A stretch of 64,000 bases of DNA from Tanytarsus gracilentus (Eukaryota > Arthropoda > Insecta > Diptera > Chironomidae): contig JAXRKN010000027.1 in the NCBI GenBank assembly GCA_038502055.1, positions 496,001-560,000 on the forward strand. The letters run 5' to 3'. The notes below the pieces were generated by a model, which did not search any database, was not told the origin of the DNA, and saw only the letters and a list, made by a program, of their open reading frames with translations. Within the stretch, counting starts at the first letter, position 1. Every line of letters starts with the position of its first letter. A program made the position numbers and the translations under genes. Of the stretch, positions 1 to 12,179 are shown one piece after another.

Positions 1-750
1 GAGAGGATGTGATAGCGGTGTTATCTATCAAAATTATTTCCTATGCGAATTTTCTTCACTCCCCCGAAAAAAAAGAAAATAGCTTTTTGTTTTCAAATTA
101 TTGTCTCGAAAGAGCTTTTTTTTCGTCACTCGCGTGTTAAAATTAAACGCAAATTTTTTGCCCCTTTTTCACATAAATAAAAACAGAAAGTAAAGAATTA
201 AAAAAAGGCGTATTCCATGAGAATGAAGAAGATGGATAGAAAAAATGGGAGAAAAATGCGAAAACGCGTTGTGAAAGCTCGATTTAATAGCAACTACTGA
301 GTGAAGTGTGTGTACAATAAGAAATTTGTTGAGGAGGAAAATTTTCTCTCACACAAACACGAATGTGTTTGAGTTCGGGCGATTTCGTGAAAAAGTAAAG
401 CGTTACTATGGAAACGGATATTGCAAAGTGTGCTTAAAGGATGAAATTTAAGAGTCTGCCGGATTTTTTTTCTCAGTCGAGATCGTAAAAAATAATTTGG
501 GAGCTTTCTTTGGGGGTTGGAGAATTTTTTTAGTTAATTTTAGGATGAAATTTTTTTAATTAATTTTTTCTAAATCTCAAACTTTTAATTGCCAAATTCT
601 AACTGTCTCCACCCGACGTCAATTAATTAATCGCTCGTGAATTTATGAATGTTGTGCAATTATTTTCCACTTTCTTTACTATTTTTACACGTGGCTGTGC
701 TAAAAAAAAGAGTGACTCGCTCATAAAATAAAAATTCAATTAAGACTCAC
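1..750 (-). other. OGT intron, no exon found
   Basis: This stretch follows the donor at 750 of the last visible OGT exon. I see no TPR-coding exon or splice-bounded open frame on the minus strand, so it is read as intron running off the window. Confidence 0.6.
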
Positions 751-3700
751 CGATCGAATATTCTCGCTTCCTTCAGTACATTTCCCAGATTGATGTAGGC
801 GTCCAAAAAGTTGGGATCAAGTGCGACGGCTTTCTCGAAGTGATGGATGGCGAGCCAAATTTCACCTTGTGCGTTAAACACGCATCCCAAGTTTGACCAT
901 GCGACAGCAAAATCGGGTCGGGTTTCAATCGCTTTTAAATAACATGCCTGTATATTTTTTTTGTGTGTTTTTTGGAGAGTGTGAGAGGAGAAAATTCGCA
1001 TCAATCAATGAAGAAAAAAAAAATTAAAATGTAATTAAGAAAATTATTCTGTAAATATATTTTTTTTGCAGGAGGAAAATTGTCATTTCCGTGGCAGAGA
1101 AAATGTTTTAATAATGACAACCGCTGGCAGCTATGCAAAAGCATGGTTGTAATTCTATAAAGTTTGTGCAATGAACATTTGTTTGGAATGTGGAGACAGA
1201 TTTGAATAATTAGAGAGAATTCGCTAGAAAATGTTTATAAATTTTCTATATGAACTTTAATTTTTTTTAATGAGAGAAAAATCTCTGAATTTTATTACAA
1301 AACTTTTTATCACAAAAATTTTCCCTCTCAACCTCAATAAAACTTTTTTCCAATTCTTTCAAGTCATTAAAGACATTTCGATAACCTCATTCTCCACATT
1401 CAAACTAAATTATCCATTTTTTTTAAATACATATATGTTCTAAAAAAAGGCTGAGATAAAATCAATAATTTTATTGTTCATTTATTAGATTAAATTCTTT
1501 CATATTGATGAATGCCAAGTGAAGAGGAAAAGTTGATAATAAGATAATGTAAAGATGTTTAAAATAGAAAAGCCACTTTCAACTGTTCCTCTTCGTTGTT
1601 ATGTGAAATGCACACAATGATTCCTATCTTTACGCGTTCTTTTTTGTGTTATGTACATGAAAATTTATACGCAAAACCTATTGAGACACGCTTATCAAGG
1701 GTTGGAGTTTTTCGAGTATATTTACAAGTTTATAAGTTTACGCAAAGCTGTTGAAGACTTTTTGTGGAAATTCCTCGACGACAACGATAACGAAGGTGCG
1801 AATTTTTTTTATAAGGAAACCACTTTTACGCCCTACGCTGTTTAATGATGCCAACATATTGAATTTAGTTGAAGTTTTGAGGTTTTTTCAGGGGGTGAGT
1901 AACTCGCAGGTACTGAGTTACTGCAAAATAACTGCAAACTGTAGGTCCTCAAATATCTGCAGGTATTTTGCAGGTAGTCAAATATACTGATATTGAGTAC
2001 CTACAAGCTTTCCTCTTGGCTTTCCTACCCCTAATGATTAAAATCAAATTCTGATGCACAAATCAAGGTCAATCGAGTTAAGTTGATTCAATTCAAATGA
2101 TCTGATTTAGGCTTCTAAACTCAGGAGCTAGGCTTCTAACTCTTCATATGATTTGATCAACTCACACCAGCTTCACCTTTCTCATTCACATCAACTCAAA
2201 AAATGCTTCACATTCAATATGTTGACGACATAAAACACCTTTTTCTTAAAATGTGAATTTCGAACGATAAAAAGAGAGTTTAAAAGCAGTTGAAGCATCG
2301 CTTTGATGTTTTTTAATTTGCTTCAAATGCAATAATTATGATTAATCGCTACGAGTTAAAAACAAAAATATAAATAGTGAATTCTCAACAGACACACGCA
2401 CGATAAAATTTATATCCATTCTTTTGAGTGTGTTTGCTGAAAAATTATCACAAAGGTATAGGGAGGGAATAAAAAGTTTCGTCTATAAAAGACGAAAGTG
2501 TATATTTTTATTTTTATGGTTGAGACCTGATACTTTTTACTTTACCTGCCTTTAAATCTCCTTAAAAATATTTGGCATCCATATTTAAAGGGCTGGATTC
2601 GATGGCTCACGCTCGATTGATCTCTTTTTAACCAACCAAAATTCTCAATTTTCAACATTTGAAATTACTCATTTTTTTTTTCTCTAATTTAACTGAAAAT
2701 TCAATTCAAGGTTGATAGATTTTTTGGTTAATTAAAAAAGTCTCTTGCTTTTCATTTGCTAGATTATCGCAATAAAACTAGGATTTGATTTGTTGATTTT
2801 TTTTTGATCATGATTAATGTTCAGACACACGCAGCTCATTCATACGGAGTTAAGACTAGGTGAAAACCAATAACGACAGAGAAAAAATATATTGTCGACT
2901 GATATGAGGTGGAAAGAGAGTTGATTAGCGATTTTTAGGAATCACTTTGTGGAAATTTTATTGTTCATTGAAAAAAAAATTATTTTACCATTAAAAAAAT
3001 TTCTTAAAATTTAATCTCACTAAAACTTTCATCAATTAATTCTCAACTTCCATTTCCACTCCAATCTCAAATGTGAACCCTTAATTTTTGAAGCCGCCTT
3101 TTATGTTTCGCTTCGCACGCAATAATTTAATAAAATTCAAAATCGCATTTAGATTTGAAAACGCAACACTTGGAAGGGAAGAGAGAGGCAAGCGGGGAGT
3201 CAGGAGCAAACCTACGCTCAAAAGGTTTTGCACACGATAAAAAAAAACAAGTTAGTCTACGCAATTTACGCACTTTCTAGACTTTCGCATGATGATTTGG
3301 GGCAGCGACGATTCAAAACTTTACGCACGATATTGAAATTCGAGACAGTGCGCACTTTTTAGGGGTTTTTGCATTTATGTTCAAAGGGTCGCAGAGACGG
3401 CTGCAAAGTGTCTTGTTCACAGTTTATCGAGCGGATGACTTAAAAATCGAAACCTAAATCCATTCAAATCTCAACCCACACGCAGTGAAAAAATATGTTT
3501 GTGATAGCATAAAAAAATCATACCTTCGCTTCGTCAAGACGTCCAAGTGCCTTCAGTAGGTTTCCTAAATCACTTCGAACGCAATATAGATCCTAAAAAT
3601 AGAAAATAAAGAGGAGTTAAATGGTGTGGATAAATAAACGAGGATAAGTTGATCTCTAATCAGTTTCAATAAATTCCAACTCACCGGATTATATTGTAGT

Positions 3701-4646
3701 GCAGTGACATAAGCTTGAACTGCTTGCTCCATGTCTCTGGCAGCAACAAGTGCGGCGGCAAGGTTGATGTAGCCATCGATAAAATCAGGCTTCAAGCGAA
3801 CAGCATGTCGATAATTTTCTAAAGCCTCTTGCAACTGTCCGCGTTCTTTGTAGACATTTCCCAAATTGCTGAAAAAAGAAAGACAAAAATTCAAAATGAG
3901 GAAAAATGTTCAAGGATAAAATTTTGAAACGTGGTGGAATCGAGCACGTTTTGTGGGTGAGGAGTTTAAATATAGATTGACGAGTTTTTGTGTGACTCCT
4001 TTTTAAAATAATTTAATTTTGTGTTTAAATTGTAATTAAGGAAATTTTTATAATTTGAATTTTAAAACTTTCCTTTAAACTGAATTTAATCATCAATAAA
4101 ATCCCAACTAACCTGTAAGCTTCCGCCAACAATGGATTTTGTTTGATGGCCATTGTGCTAAAATGAGCAGATTTGTCTAATCGACGACACTGAAAGTGGA
4201 TCGATGACAATAGAAGAAGAACGCCCGTGTTGTTGCTCTCCTGTCTCAATAGCTGCATGCAGTGACGTTCTGCATTCTCATAATCGGCCGTTTGATACTC
4301 TTTATGGGCGAGCTCAAGCAAACCTGGAAGTGAAAAATTAAAGAATGTGAGAAAAAATCGATAATCACGTCATGGTGCATTCGGATGTTTTTCTTATTAT
4401 TTTTTCTTTATCATGTCCTTGACCTTTCTGGATCTTTTTCAAATACAATTTTTTTTCACATTTTTTTATGTAATTTTCTATTTGAGCGAAACAAATTTTC
4501 TGCTAATTTCTTTTTCTAGCTCAAAAATTAGCGCATCGAGAGAAATTTACAAAATAATTTCACACACACACACACTAACCTAGAGTTGGCATTTGAGCCA
4601 TTTCAATTTTCATGTTTGCACTTTGATGAGTCATTTGAACTTGCAT
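751..4646 (-). CDS. Ogt: O-GlcNAc transferase, N-terminal TPR part (partial, 3' end off window)
   Basis: Five coding exons are visible: 4646-4580, 4323-4113, 3868-3685, 3592-3524 and 947-751, all joined by GT-AG introns in consistent phase (242 residues). They encode the 22-residue N-terminus and the first TPR repeats of the nucleocytoplasmic O-GlcNAc transferase, which adds GlcNAc to Ser/Thr of nuclear and cytosolic proteins (fly super sex combs). Near-invariant family stretches are seen, such as LLELAHKEYQ, DLYCVRSDLGNLLKALGRL and FNAQGEIWLAIHHFEKAV. The start ATG at 4646 opens a short Gln/Met-rich leader. The intron between 3523 and 948 is 2.6 kb, long for this window. The last visible exon ends with a split Arg codon at 751; the remaining TPRs and the catalytic domain lie beyond position 1. 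Identification is by recalled family sequence, not by a search. Confidence 0.95.
948..3523 (-). other. Large OGT intron
   Basis: AT-rich intron of 2,576 nt between two TPR exons. It holds a degenerate copy of the hAT-like MITE (1889-2033). Small open frames at 1651-1990 show no domain and cross the MITE, so they are not called as genes. Confidence 0.7.
1889..2033 (+). mobile_element. Degenerate hAT-like MITE
   Basis: Starts CAGGGGGTGAGTAACTCGCA and ends with the rough inverse (...TTTCCTACCCCTA). It shares the internal GCAGGTATTTTGCAGGTA block with the better-preserved copy at 14421-14511. No target duplication is recognisable, so this is an older copy. Confidence 0.5.
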
Positions 4647-5247
4647 GCTATTCACTCGTCACACATTTACTCGCGGTTTAATCACTTTTATAATGTTTAA
4701 TTTCGATCTTGGCGTGGCTTAAAATTTAAATTTCTTTATTTCAATGTCGGAAATTTTTCTGCTGTTATTTTTATTGTTTTTATTTTTCAAAAACTTTTTG
4801 GCCGTTAAGAAATTTTTTGTACATAACTTTTAAAATTTGTTTATTATCGCGTGATTGATTGGTTTTAAATTTTGTGGATATTTTTAGAATATTTAATTAA
4901 GTGTGTGAATGCATTATAAATAATTATGTTACGTCAATCATGAGTTTTAAGTGGAATTTTTGCTTAAAATAAATTTTTCGGGGGAAACAACCGAAGCAAA
5001 TTTTAGAATTGACAAAAAATCGTGCGAAGTTTGTCGGTACTGAGGGAGAAATTTTTGAAAAATGACCGTTGGAAAAGTGAAAGCATGGTCGGATGAAATT
5101 TAAACTTTATTTTTCAAATTCATCAAAGCTAATACAAAAATTCACTGAATTTTTCTCAATCAGATTGAAAAATTCAATTAAACTTCCAAAAAAATCATTT
5201 TTTAATTTTTATTTCAATCTACAATTTTTATTAATTTTTCTTCACTT
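4647..5247. other. Intergenic, OGT 5' flank and 3' flank of the membrane protein gene
   Basis: AT-rich sequence between the OGT start and the stop of the next minus-strand gene. I see no further gene; 5' UTR of OGT probably occupies the left part. Confidence 0.5.
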
Positions 5248-5964
5248 TTACACTTCAGCGACTGTTGTTCGTCTGGCACTTCCGCAACTGCTCGCTCGTC
5301 GAACTCTTCCATTTAATGTCGGCAGCGTTGCCAGTGGCGTTGCTACTGTTCCATCGGGACCCTCCTCAGGCACAATTACATTGTTGCAAATGTAAAACGA
5401 ACAACCAAGATTAAAGAATGCAAAAGCGACGTAGTGATAAAGTCTTCGAGTTGAGCCGTCGATGAAGGAAATTCCGATGAGAAGAATTGAAAAGAGAATG
5501 AATTTGACGTTGAAGTTCTTACGGACCTAAAAAATTATTTATTAATTTTTTTTAAAGATTTTCACTAAATTGATTTTTTAAAATTATTTTACTCACACTG
5601 TAAAAGCATTTTTGATAGCATGGGAGGATCAGGTAGAACATAACACCTCCAGTGTATGCGACGAGCTTTAGGCACTCGAGAAAATACTCTCCAGCTGTAT
5701 ACAGAAATTTTAACGTTTTATTAAAATTCAAATTAAATTTCATGCTCAAACTCACTGCTGATCCATCCACTTCTAACCTTCGCCGTGTAGTCACTAATTG
5801 TGTTAAAGAAAAATTATTTAGAAAATTTATCAGCAAAATTTTTAGTGATTTTATGATTTTTAAATAAATTGCTTAAACTACCTATGACGCGGTATTTGGT
5901 AGATGAGGAAAAGAAGGCAACAAATGGCATTAAAAATGGAGATAACGTAAACAATTTCTGACAT
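5248..5964 (-). CDS. Small multi-pass membrane protein, unknown family
   Basis: Four exons: 5964-5882, 5793-5756, 5694-5597 and 5526-5248 (83+38+98+279 nt, 165 residues) join in phase from ATG to TAA. The second exon is only 38 nt and is supported by a clean acceptor, a clean donor and frame continuity on both sides. The product has about four hydrophobic helices: residues 3-22 (VISIFNAICCLLFLIY), around 50-70 (LKLVAYTGGVMFYLILP), 78-92 (KFILFSILLIGISFI) and about 100-118 (YVAFAFFNLGCSFYI). A polar Thr/Arg/Ser-rich tail follows. I do not recognise the family. The topology suggests a small tetraspan protein of plasma or internal membranes. Confidence 0.75.
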
Positions 5965-7095
5965 CACTGGGAATATGAAAATGTATGAAATTTTTTGGAA
6001 ATATGATTCACGTGCTTCCTCCTTTCACTTTTTCTCTGTTTTTCTCGGGTAATCTTTTTTTTTTGAGTTTTGACTTTTGAGTGATTGCAGTTTCCGTTGA
6101 ATGATGAAAAATCTAGAAGATTTTTTGATGTGAATTAAAGAAAAATTATTGGGGAAAATTTTTGATTTAAATTTTTATGATTTTCTTTAAAAAAAATTTA
6201 AAATTTTGTTTAATTAATTTTTTAAATCTTAAAGATCATTTTTATTAAATTTCAACTTTATTTACCTCCAAACTAATCGTCCTCGTCTAATTTCTCACTT
6301 TAATTCACCTGAAATTAAAATTTTCTTTTCACTCGTTAAGCTTAAAATTTTCCACGCTTCACCTAAATTTCACTTTTCTTCTCCAGCGCTTCACTCGCAC
6401 GTCTATTAAAAAACTGATCATGATCAATATTTTTCGACCAGCTGTTGCTCCGAAATTTTTCCTCAACTTCAAGTGAGATACGAGAATTGTTTTATTTGTG
6501 TATAATGTATAACTTATGCAACATACACAAAAAATCTTTCCTTTTTAAATTGTTTATTTAAAGAAAAGAATTGAAAAATATTTCACGAAAGAAAAGAGAT
6601 GTTTTTTTTGAAGGAGGCAAAAATTGAGATGTAAGACTGGAGAGGAAAATATAAGAAAAGATTTTGGGGCAGAGTTGGAAAAATTGTCGATAACTTTCAA
6701 AGTTTTGAATTAGTAAAATTTTTAAAATAGTTTTTTGAAAACAATTTTTAATTTTTTTAAAAGAAATTTAAATAATTTTAAGTTTTAAATTTTATTCATA
6801 AATTTGAATAAATTTTTTCTAACGTCTTTTTAAATTTCAAACTTCTTTTTCCCCCTAACCTCTTTTTGTCATTCAGTCACTCATCGACCACCACCAACTT
6901 TCAATCTTCTTTGTTTATCATAATAAAAGTCACAATAAATTGCCTCAAAAAATTTAATATTTGACCTTTAACTGAACCATTTAAAATTATTCAATATTAT
7001 TAAGCTTAAAACCATTTCAATCACATGACGACAAATTAAGAAGCTGACAGAAAAAGTAAAATCATAATTAGCGTAGAATCAAATAAAATCATAAG
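5965..7095. other. Intergenic, divergent promoter region
   Basis: AT-rich spacer between the minus-strand membrane protein gene and the plus-strand RagA gene. No coding or RNA feature recognised. Confidence 0.5.
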
Positions 7096-8205
7096 ATGAA
7101 GAGAAAAGTTCTCTTGATGGGTCGATCAGGCTCGGGAAAGACATCGATGAGGTCGATTATTTTCGCAAATTACATAGCGAGAGATACGAGGAGATTGGGA
7201 GCGACAATTGGTGAGTTAATCAATTTTTTTGAGCTCATCTGAAATATTTTTTGATTAGCTTAAAATGAGGTTTAAGATATAAATATCAACTACCTGAAAA
7301 ATCTAAAAACTTTTTTCTCTTCTAGACGTCGAGCACTCTCACGTCCGTTTCCTCGGTAATCTCGTTCTCAATCTCTGGGATTGCGGCGGTCAAGAGTCAT
7401 ACATGGATCAATATTTCCAATCACAAAAAGAAAATATTTTCCGTAACGTCGAAGTTCTCATTTATGTTTTCGATGTTGAATCGAGAGAATTCGATAAGGA
7501 CATGCACTACTATCAGTCGTGTCTCGAGGCCATTCTCAACTACTCGCCCGAAGCCAAAATTTTTTGCCTCATTCACAAAATGGATTTGATTGTTGAGGAT
7601 CAACGAGATTCAATTTTTAAGACGCGCCAGGAGGATTTGAAGAAACTTAGTTTGCCACTCGAGTGCCAAGCGTTTCGAACGTCCATCTGGGATGAGACTC
7701 TCTATCGTGCGTGGTCATCGATTGTCTACCAACTCATTCCCAATGTGAAGGCACTCGAGAGTTCACTGCATCAGTTCGCGACAATTTTAGATGCCGATGA
7801 GGTTTTGCTCTTTGAGCGTGCAACATTTCTGGTCATTTCACATTGTCAACTTAAACATCACTCGGACTCGCATCGATTTGAGAAGGTTTCGAATATAATT
7901 AAGCAGTTCAAATTATCGTGCGCGAAATTGGGAGCGAAATTTCAATCGATGGAAGTGAGGAACAGTCACTTTGCGGCATTCATTGACACTTTCACTAGTA
8001 ATACGTATATGTGAGTTGATTGAAGTGCAAAATGACATTTTTATAATCTTATAAAATTTCTAGAATGGTTGTTCAATCGGCCGATCCTGAAATGCCTTCT
8101 GAAGCCACACTGGTCAACATTAGAAATGCGCGAAAATATTTCGAAGAGCTCGAAAATCCAATCAACAATTCAGTTTCGTCTTATCACTCGATGAATTACA
8201 ACTGA
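7096..8205 (+). CDS. RagA-B: Ras-related GTP-binding protein A/B (RagA)
   Basis: Three exons (7096-7210, 7326-8010, 8064-8205) give 313 residues, the same length as human RagA. RagA/B pairs with RagC/D on the lysosome surface and recruits TORC1 in response to amino acids. Visible features: P-loop GRSGSGKTS at residues 9-17, the Rag-specific NYIARDTRRLGATIDVEHSH switch-I region, the WDCGGQ switch-II motif, the HKMD guanine-specificity motif, and the C-terminal roadblock-like half with the NSHFAAFIDTFTSNTY block. Exon boundaries fall inside conserved sequence and restore it exactly. No oddities apart from a short divergent C-terminal tail. Confidence 0.97.
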
Positions 8206-8792
8206 TATTCAATCAATATCAATATGATTTAGTGGATATGAAATTGTCGAGAGATTTTTTTTTGTATGATGAACTTTTATATGAAAAATTAATCGGACAC
8301 GTTCAAAAAAAAATTTGGAATTAAGAAAAAGAGATTTTTTTTTGTATCACGAACTCAAATTTTGATTTTTCGTAAAAGTTTAAAATTTCATTCATGATCA
8401 TTAATAATCACAAAGTTAAATCTTTTATAATTAATTAATTGCTTAAAATTGACACAGTTTATGGACGCAAGAAAATTTTCTTTACTTTGTTATAGAGTAT
8501 AATCAAAAAAAATTTCAAAAGTTCATTAGGTTAACGAAAAAAAAGGTGAAAAATAAGAAAATTATATTTTGTTGCTAATAAAAAGATTATTAAAAATTAA
8601 AAAGATATTTTTTAATTAGTAATTTGAAGTTTAAAAATTAAAAATCAACGAAACCCTCAAAAATAAAAATAACGTATTTCTAAAATTCAAAATTTTTCCC
8701 GCGCTTTATTAAAAAAATTTCAGTGTTTACATTTAGTTTTTTTTCGCCACAAATATTAAAATTAAATCATTTTACGGATAAAGCACGACAAG
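8206..8792. other. Intergenic
   Basis: AT-rich spacer between RagA and the first ZAD zinc-finger gene, both on the plus strand. It contains a short imperfect repeat of an A/G-T run around 8250-8350 and nothing else recognised. Confidence 0.5.
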
Positions 8793-10482
8793 ATGACATC
8801 TTGTTTATTGTGTTTAAACTACTTAGAGGAAAATGAAGCGCTGCAGATTGATCAATGCTTTGCCGGAAGCTTCTCGGGACTCGAAATGATCAATTCTCAT
8901 TTCGATTTTTCTGAGGTAAGGTTTTTTCAGCTTGGATAATTTAAAACCATTAATTTCTTACTTCTTTAGCGAATATTTGAAAATTCCGGTGATTTAAAAT
9001 CGATTTGCAGCAATTGTTGGTCGCAACTAGTTAACTTTCACGAGTTTCACTTGGCAGTGGCAACAAATTATGGATTGATCGAAGAGATCCAGCCGGAAGT
9101 TAAAGATGAGGAGATTCAGCGCGATGAAGATGAAATTATGGACGAGAACAACATTGTGGCATGGGAGGAATATGTCGAGGGTGATGATTTTGAGACGGAA
9201 AGAGTTGAGGCACTTGACGAGTGTCTTTTTGACACCACCATCATTGCCGAGGATAAAAAGCCAGAAACGAAGGAGTTGAAACCTCATATAATTGATCTGC
9301 CAGTTCCACGCACACAACGAAGAATGCCACCACCGCCAATTGATCCGGCTGACGATGTTAAAATTCGAGAGATAGCCAACATGAATTGTGACATTTGTCA
9401 CAAGCTCTTGGATAGTTTGGCACAAGCGCGCGCTCACTTTCGACATGAACATGGCACGATCGGCTATTTGATGTGTTGCGGACGTAAATTCAAGCAGAGG
9501 AATAGACTCCTCGATCATGTCAATACTCACTTTAATCTGACCTATCCGTGCGTTCATTGTGGAAAAACATTCGACTCTAAAGCTTACCTCGTGAGACATT
9601 TGGTTTATCACGACGATGTTAAGCTATATGTAAGTTCATATATCCATCGAATTGTCTTAATATTTAACTGTCTTTATTTTTATTGAAGGAATGCGCTCAC
9701 TGTCCAAAAACTTTCGCTAAGAAATTTCTCGTCCGTAATCATCTACTAAGTGTGCATATTTTTGAAAAAGTCGCACCAACATTCGAGTGTCACATCGAGG
9801 GCTGCGATAAAGTTTTTGTCAACGAGGCTCGTCTCAAACATCACCTGAAATATACTCACGTCTCGCCCGACTCTGAGATCTGCGCTATTTGTCAAAAAAC
9901 TTTCAAGACTAAGGCCGCCATCGAGGAGCACATGCGAATTCACACGAGACGAATTGAGGATCGATATCAATGCAACATTTGTGGGCACTACATTAGTGAA
10001 CTTAAGACGTTTAAGCGACATGTGAGAAATCATGAGACTGAGAGCAGAGACAACACCTGTCATGTTTGTGGAAAGAAATCGCCGAACTTGAACGCGTTGA
10101 AAAAACATATCCGCTATGTTCATGAGACAGAGAGACTTTATCAATGCAGGTGGGTTTGAATAATCTCTAATCAAGTTGTAAAATTTAAATATTTTTAATT
10201 TTAGATACTGCGACAAAAGTTTCAAGCGACCTCGAAATTGTATGGATCACGAGGCTTCAGTTCACACCATGCAAGATCTTTATGAATGTCCTTTCTGCAT
10301 TAGAACTTTGTAAGTTTTTACTTTTTTCTCTTCAATCAGATTTTTATTATAAAACTAATTTTAGCCGTAATCAATCGAATATGCTCGCACATCGCAAAAA
10401 AAATCATCCTGAACAGTACAAGCAGCCGACTTACCTCCTCGATGCTGACGCTATTATTGCCGAAACTGTCATTCAAGAGTAA
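8793..10482 (+). CDS. ZAD-C2H2 zinc-finger protein, tandem copy 1
   Basis: Five exons (8793-8915, 8970-9629, 9689-10149, 10205-10309, 10365-10482) encode 488 residues. The N-terminus has the ZAD zinc-binding pattern, CLLC at residues 4-7 and CSNC at 54-57. An acidic linker (EEIQPEVKDEEIQRDEDE) follows. At least eight C2H2 or C2H2-like fingers fill the rest, starting at CDICHKLL and ending with the HRKKNH finger. ZAD proteins are insect nuclear DNA-binding proteins that dimerise through the ZAD. The gene is a tandem paralog of the one at 12180-13835; exons 1, 3 and 4 are the same length in both (123, 461 and 105 nt). DNA target unknown. Confidence 0.92.
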
Positions 10483-10587
10483 AATACATAAATTTTAAAT
10501 TAGCTGAAATAAAAATTTTAATAAAAACATGAAAAAGTTTTGAATTTAAAAATTTTAATTTTCAATTTTTAATTATTCCAAGAATTT

Positions 10588-11394
10588 TTAATTGATGACA
10601 CTATTAATCCATGTCAAATGTGCGCCAACTCTCGTGAAAATTCCGTGATGACTTCGAGTGCATAAACTTGTCCAAATAGCACCGATTCCAACGACAACAT
10701 CACGTCCGCCGATATTAGCCTTCAGAGGTCCTCCATTGCCCTCAATGCAAGTCACATCAATATCCAAAGCATCCACACACATTTTTGATGCTGTAATGCG
10801 ATCGGCTCCATGTTGAATTTGACACCAGCTGTTTGTCATGATTGGAGCTTGAATGAACATCAAGTGGTAAGTGTAGTCAGGCTCTTGAACGGAAAATCCT
10901 GTCAGTGTTCCGCTAAGAAGATCAGTGTTGACGTCACTCGTCGGCAAGTCAATGAGCCCGATATTTGGATTGGTGAGAATTGAAGCGGTCGCAGCCGGAA
11001 GTCGAACAACAGCGATGTCATTGAGATATGGATCAAAAATGTTGAAGCTTGGATGCAAGCTGACTTCATTGCCGCTGACAACTTCCTTGTAAGCGGGCAC
11101 AGCACCTTCGACCCAAAGTTGAAGAACACCAAGTTGAACTTCAATGGTCGATTTATCGTAGACGCAGTGAGCAGCCTGAGAGAAATTTTTAAGTGGTTTT
11201 TTTCGATGAAAATTAAAGTTATTTTAACCTACAGATAAAACCCAATTAAAGCGAATCAATGCACCATCGCAATTTTTATAAGATTCCTCGTTGAAAGTGA
11301 AAAGATCAGCATGATATGGAAATTGACCTAAAACTGCACTTCCAGCGCCATAAGCTGAAGACACGCCTAGCAAGAGCAACACTAAGAACTTCAT
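10588..11394 (-). CDS. Secreted serine protease homolog (S1, catalytic Ser replaced by Asn)
   Basis: Two exons (11394-11233 and 11175-10588) encode 249 residues. A signal peptide (MKFLVLLLLGVSSAYG) leads a chymotrypsin-fold domain. The His motif AAHC (His57) and the Asp motif NDIAV (Asp107) are present, but the serine motif reads CIEGNGGPL instead of CxGDSGGPL, placing Asn at about residue 201 where Ser is needed. The intron sits just before the AAHC codons, as in the other two homologs at 58.8-60.6 kb. It should be a non-catalytic clip-less homolog acting as a binding protein or cofactor outside the cell. It lies on the opposite strand between two tandem ZAD genes. Confidence 0.9.
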
Positions 11395-12179
11395 TTTTTT
11401 GCAACTGATCGAGTTGAATTTTCAAACGAGAGTGTGCGAAATTTTTGAGCTTGATTCGATTATAAAATTTAATATATCACCATTTAAATTTGATAAGATT
11501 AAAACGTCAGTGGGAAATTTTGGAAGATAATCAAGTGGTAACTCGATTAATGATTTAATTGCTCTTCTTAATTAAGGAGAAAAATTCGATGTCCATTAAT
11601 TGCATTAAGTCGAAAATTGTTTGAACAAAAACATAAAAATATATTTTGCATAAAAGTTTTTGAGGAAATCAAACGCTTCTAAAATTTCCAAAAAATAATT
11701 TAATTGATCTCGAGTACTTTTCGATATTAACCTCAAGGAATTTCCCTCAATTGAGCTTGCAATTGAATTGATAAGATTAATTCAATATTGTTGTGCACCT
11801 GTTACTTAAACACGTGTTGTAAATTGCAAAGTTTAAAGATTGATATTATCAATTATTCGTCAAATTTTTATTAACAAAATTATAATTTTTTTCATTTGAT
11901 TTTTATGAAAGTGAGTTTCATTCTTGCTGATCGGCTCTCAGATGGTTCAAAAAATTTACCCTCGAAGTAAATTTTCTCTTCTAAGGATATTAAAAAAATT
12001 TTTTTTTTCAATTTTTTTACTTAAAAAATAATTTTGTGTCCTAAATTCAGTTTAATCCATTATAAAAATTCATAACGTATTTTATAAATTCAAACTTTAG
12101 ATTTCCCGCCAATTTGAAATCTTTTGTTTACAAAAAAAATCTAAAACTTAAAAATATTATTTTAGTTCAATAATTCGGC
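11395..12179. other. Intergenic between divergent genes
   Basis: AT-rich 5' flank shared by the minus-strand protease homolog and the plus-strand ZAD gene. An initiator-like ATCAGTTGC lies at 11402-11410 on the minus strand, just upstream of the protease homolog ATG. Nothing else recognised. Confidence 0.45.

Noticed and set aside
1651..1990. Small open frames in the large OGT intron
   Set aside because: No domain, overlap a MITE copy, no splice or promoter support.
5093..5867. Plus-strand frames overlapping the tetraspan gene
   Set aside because: They are shadows of minus-strand exons that close in phase.
9027..10225. Minus-strand frames of 159-194 codons over the first ZAD gene
   Set aside because: Antisense shadows of well-formed zinc-finger exons.
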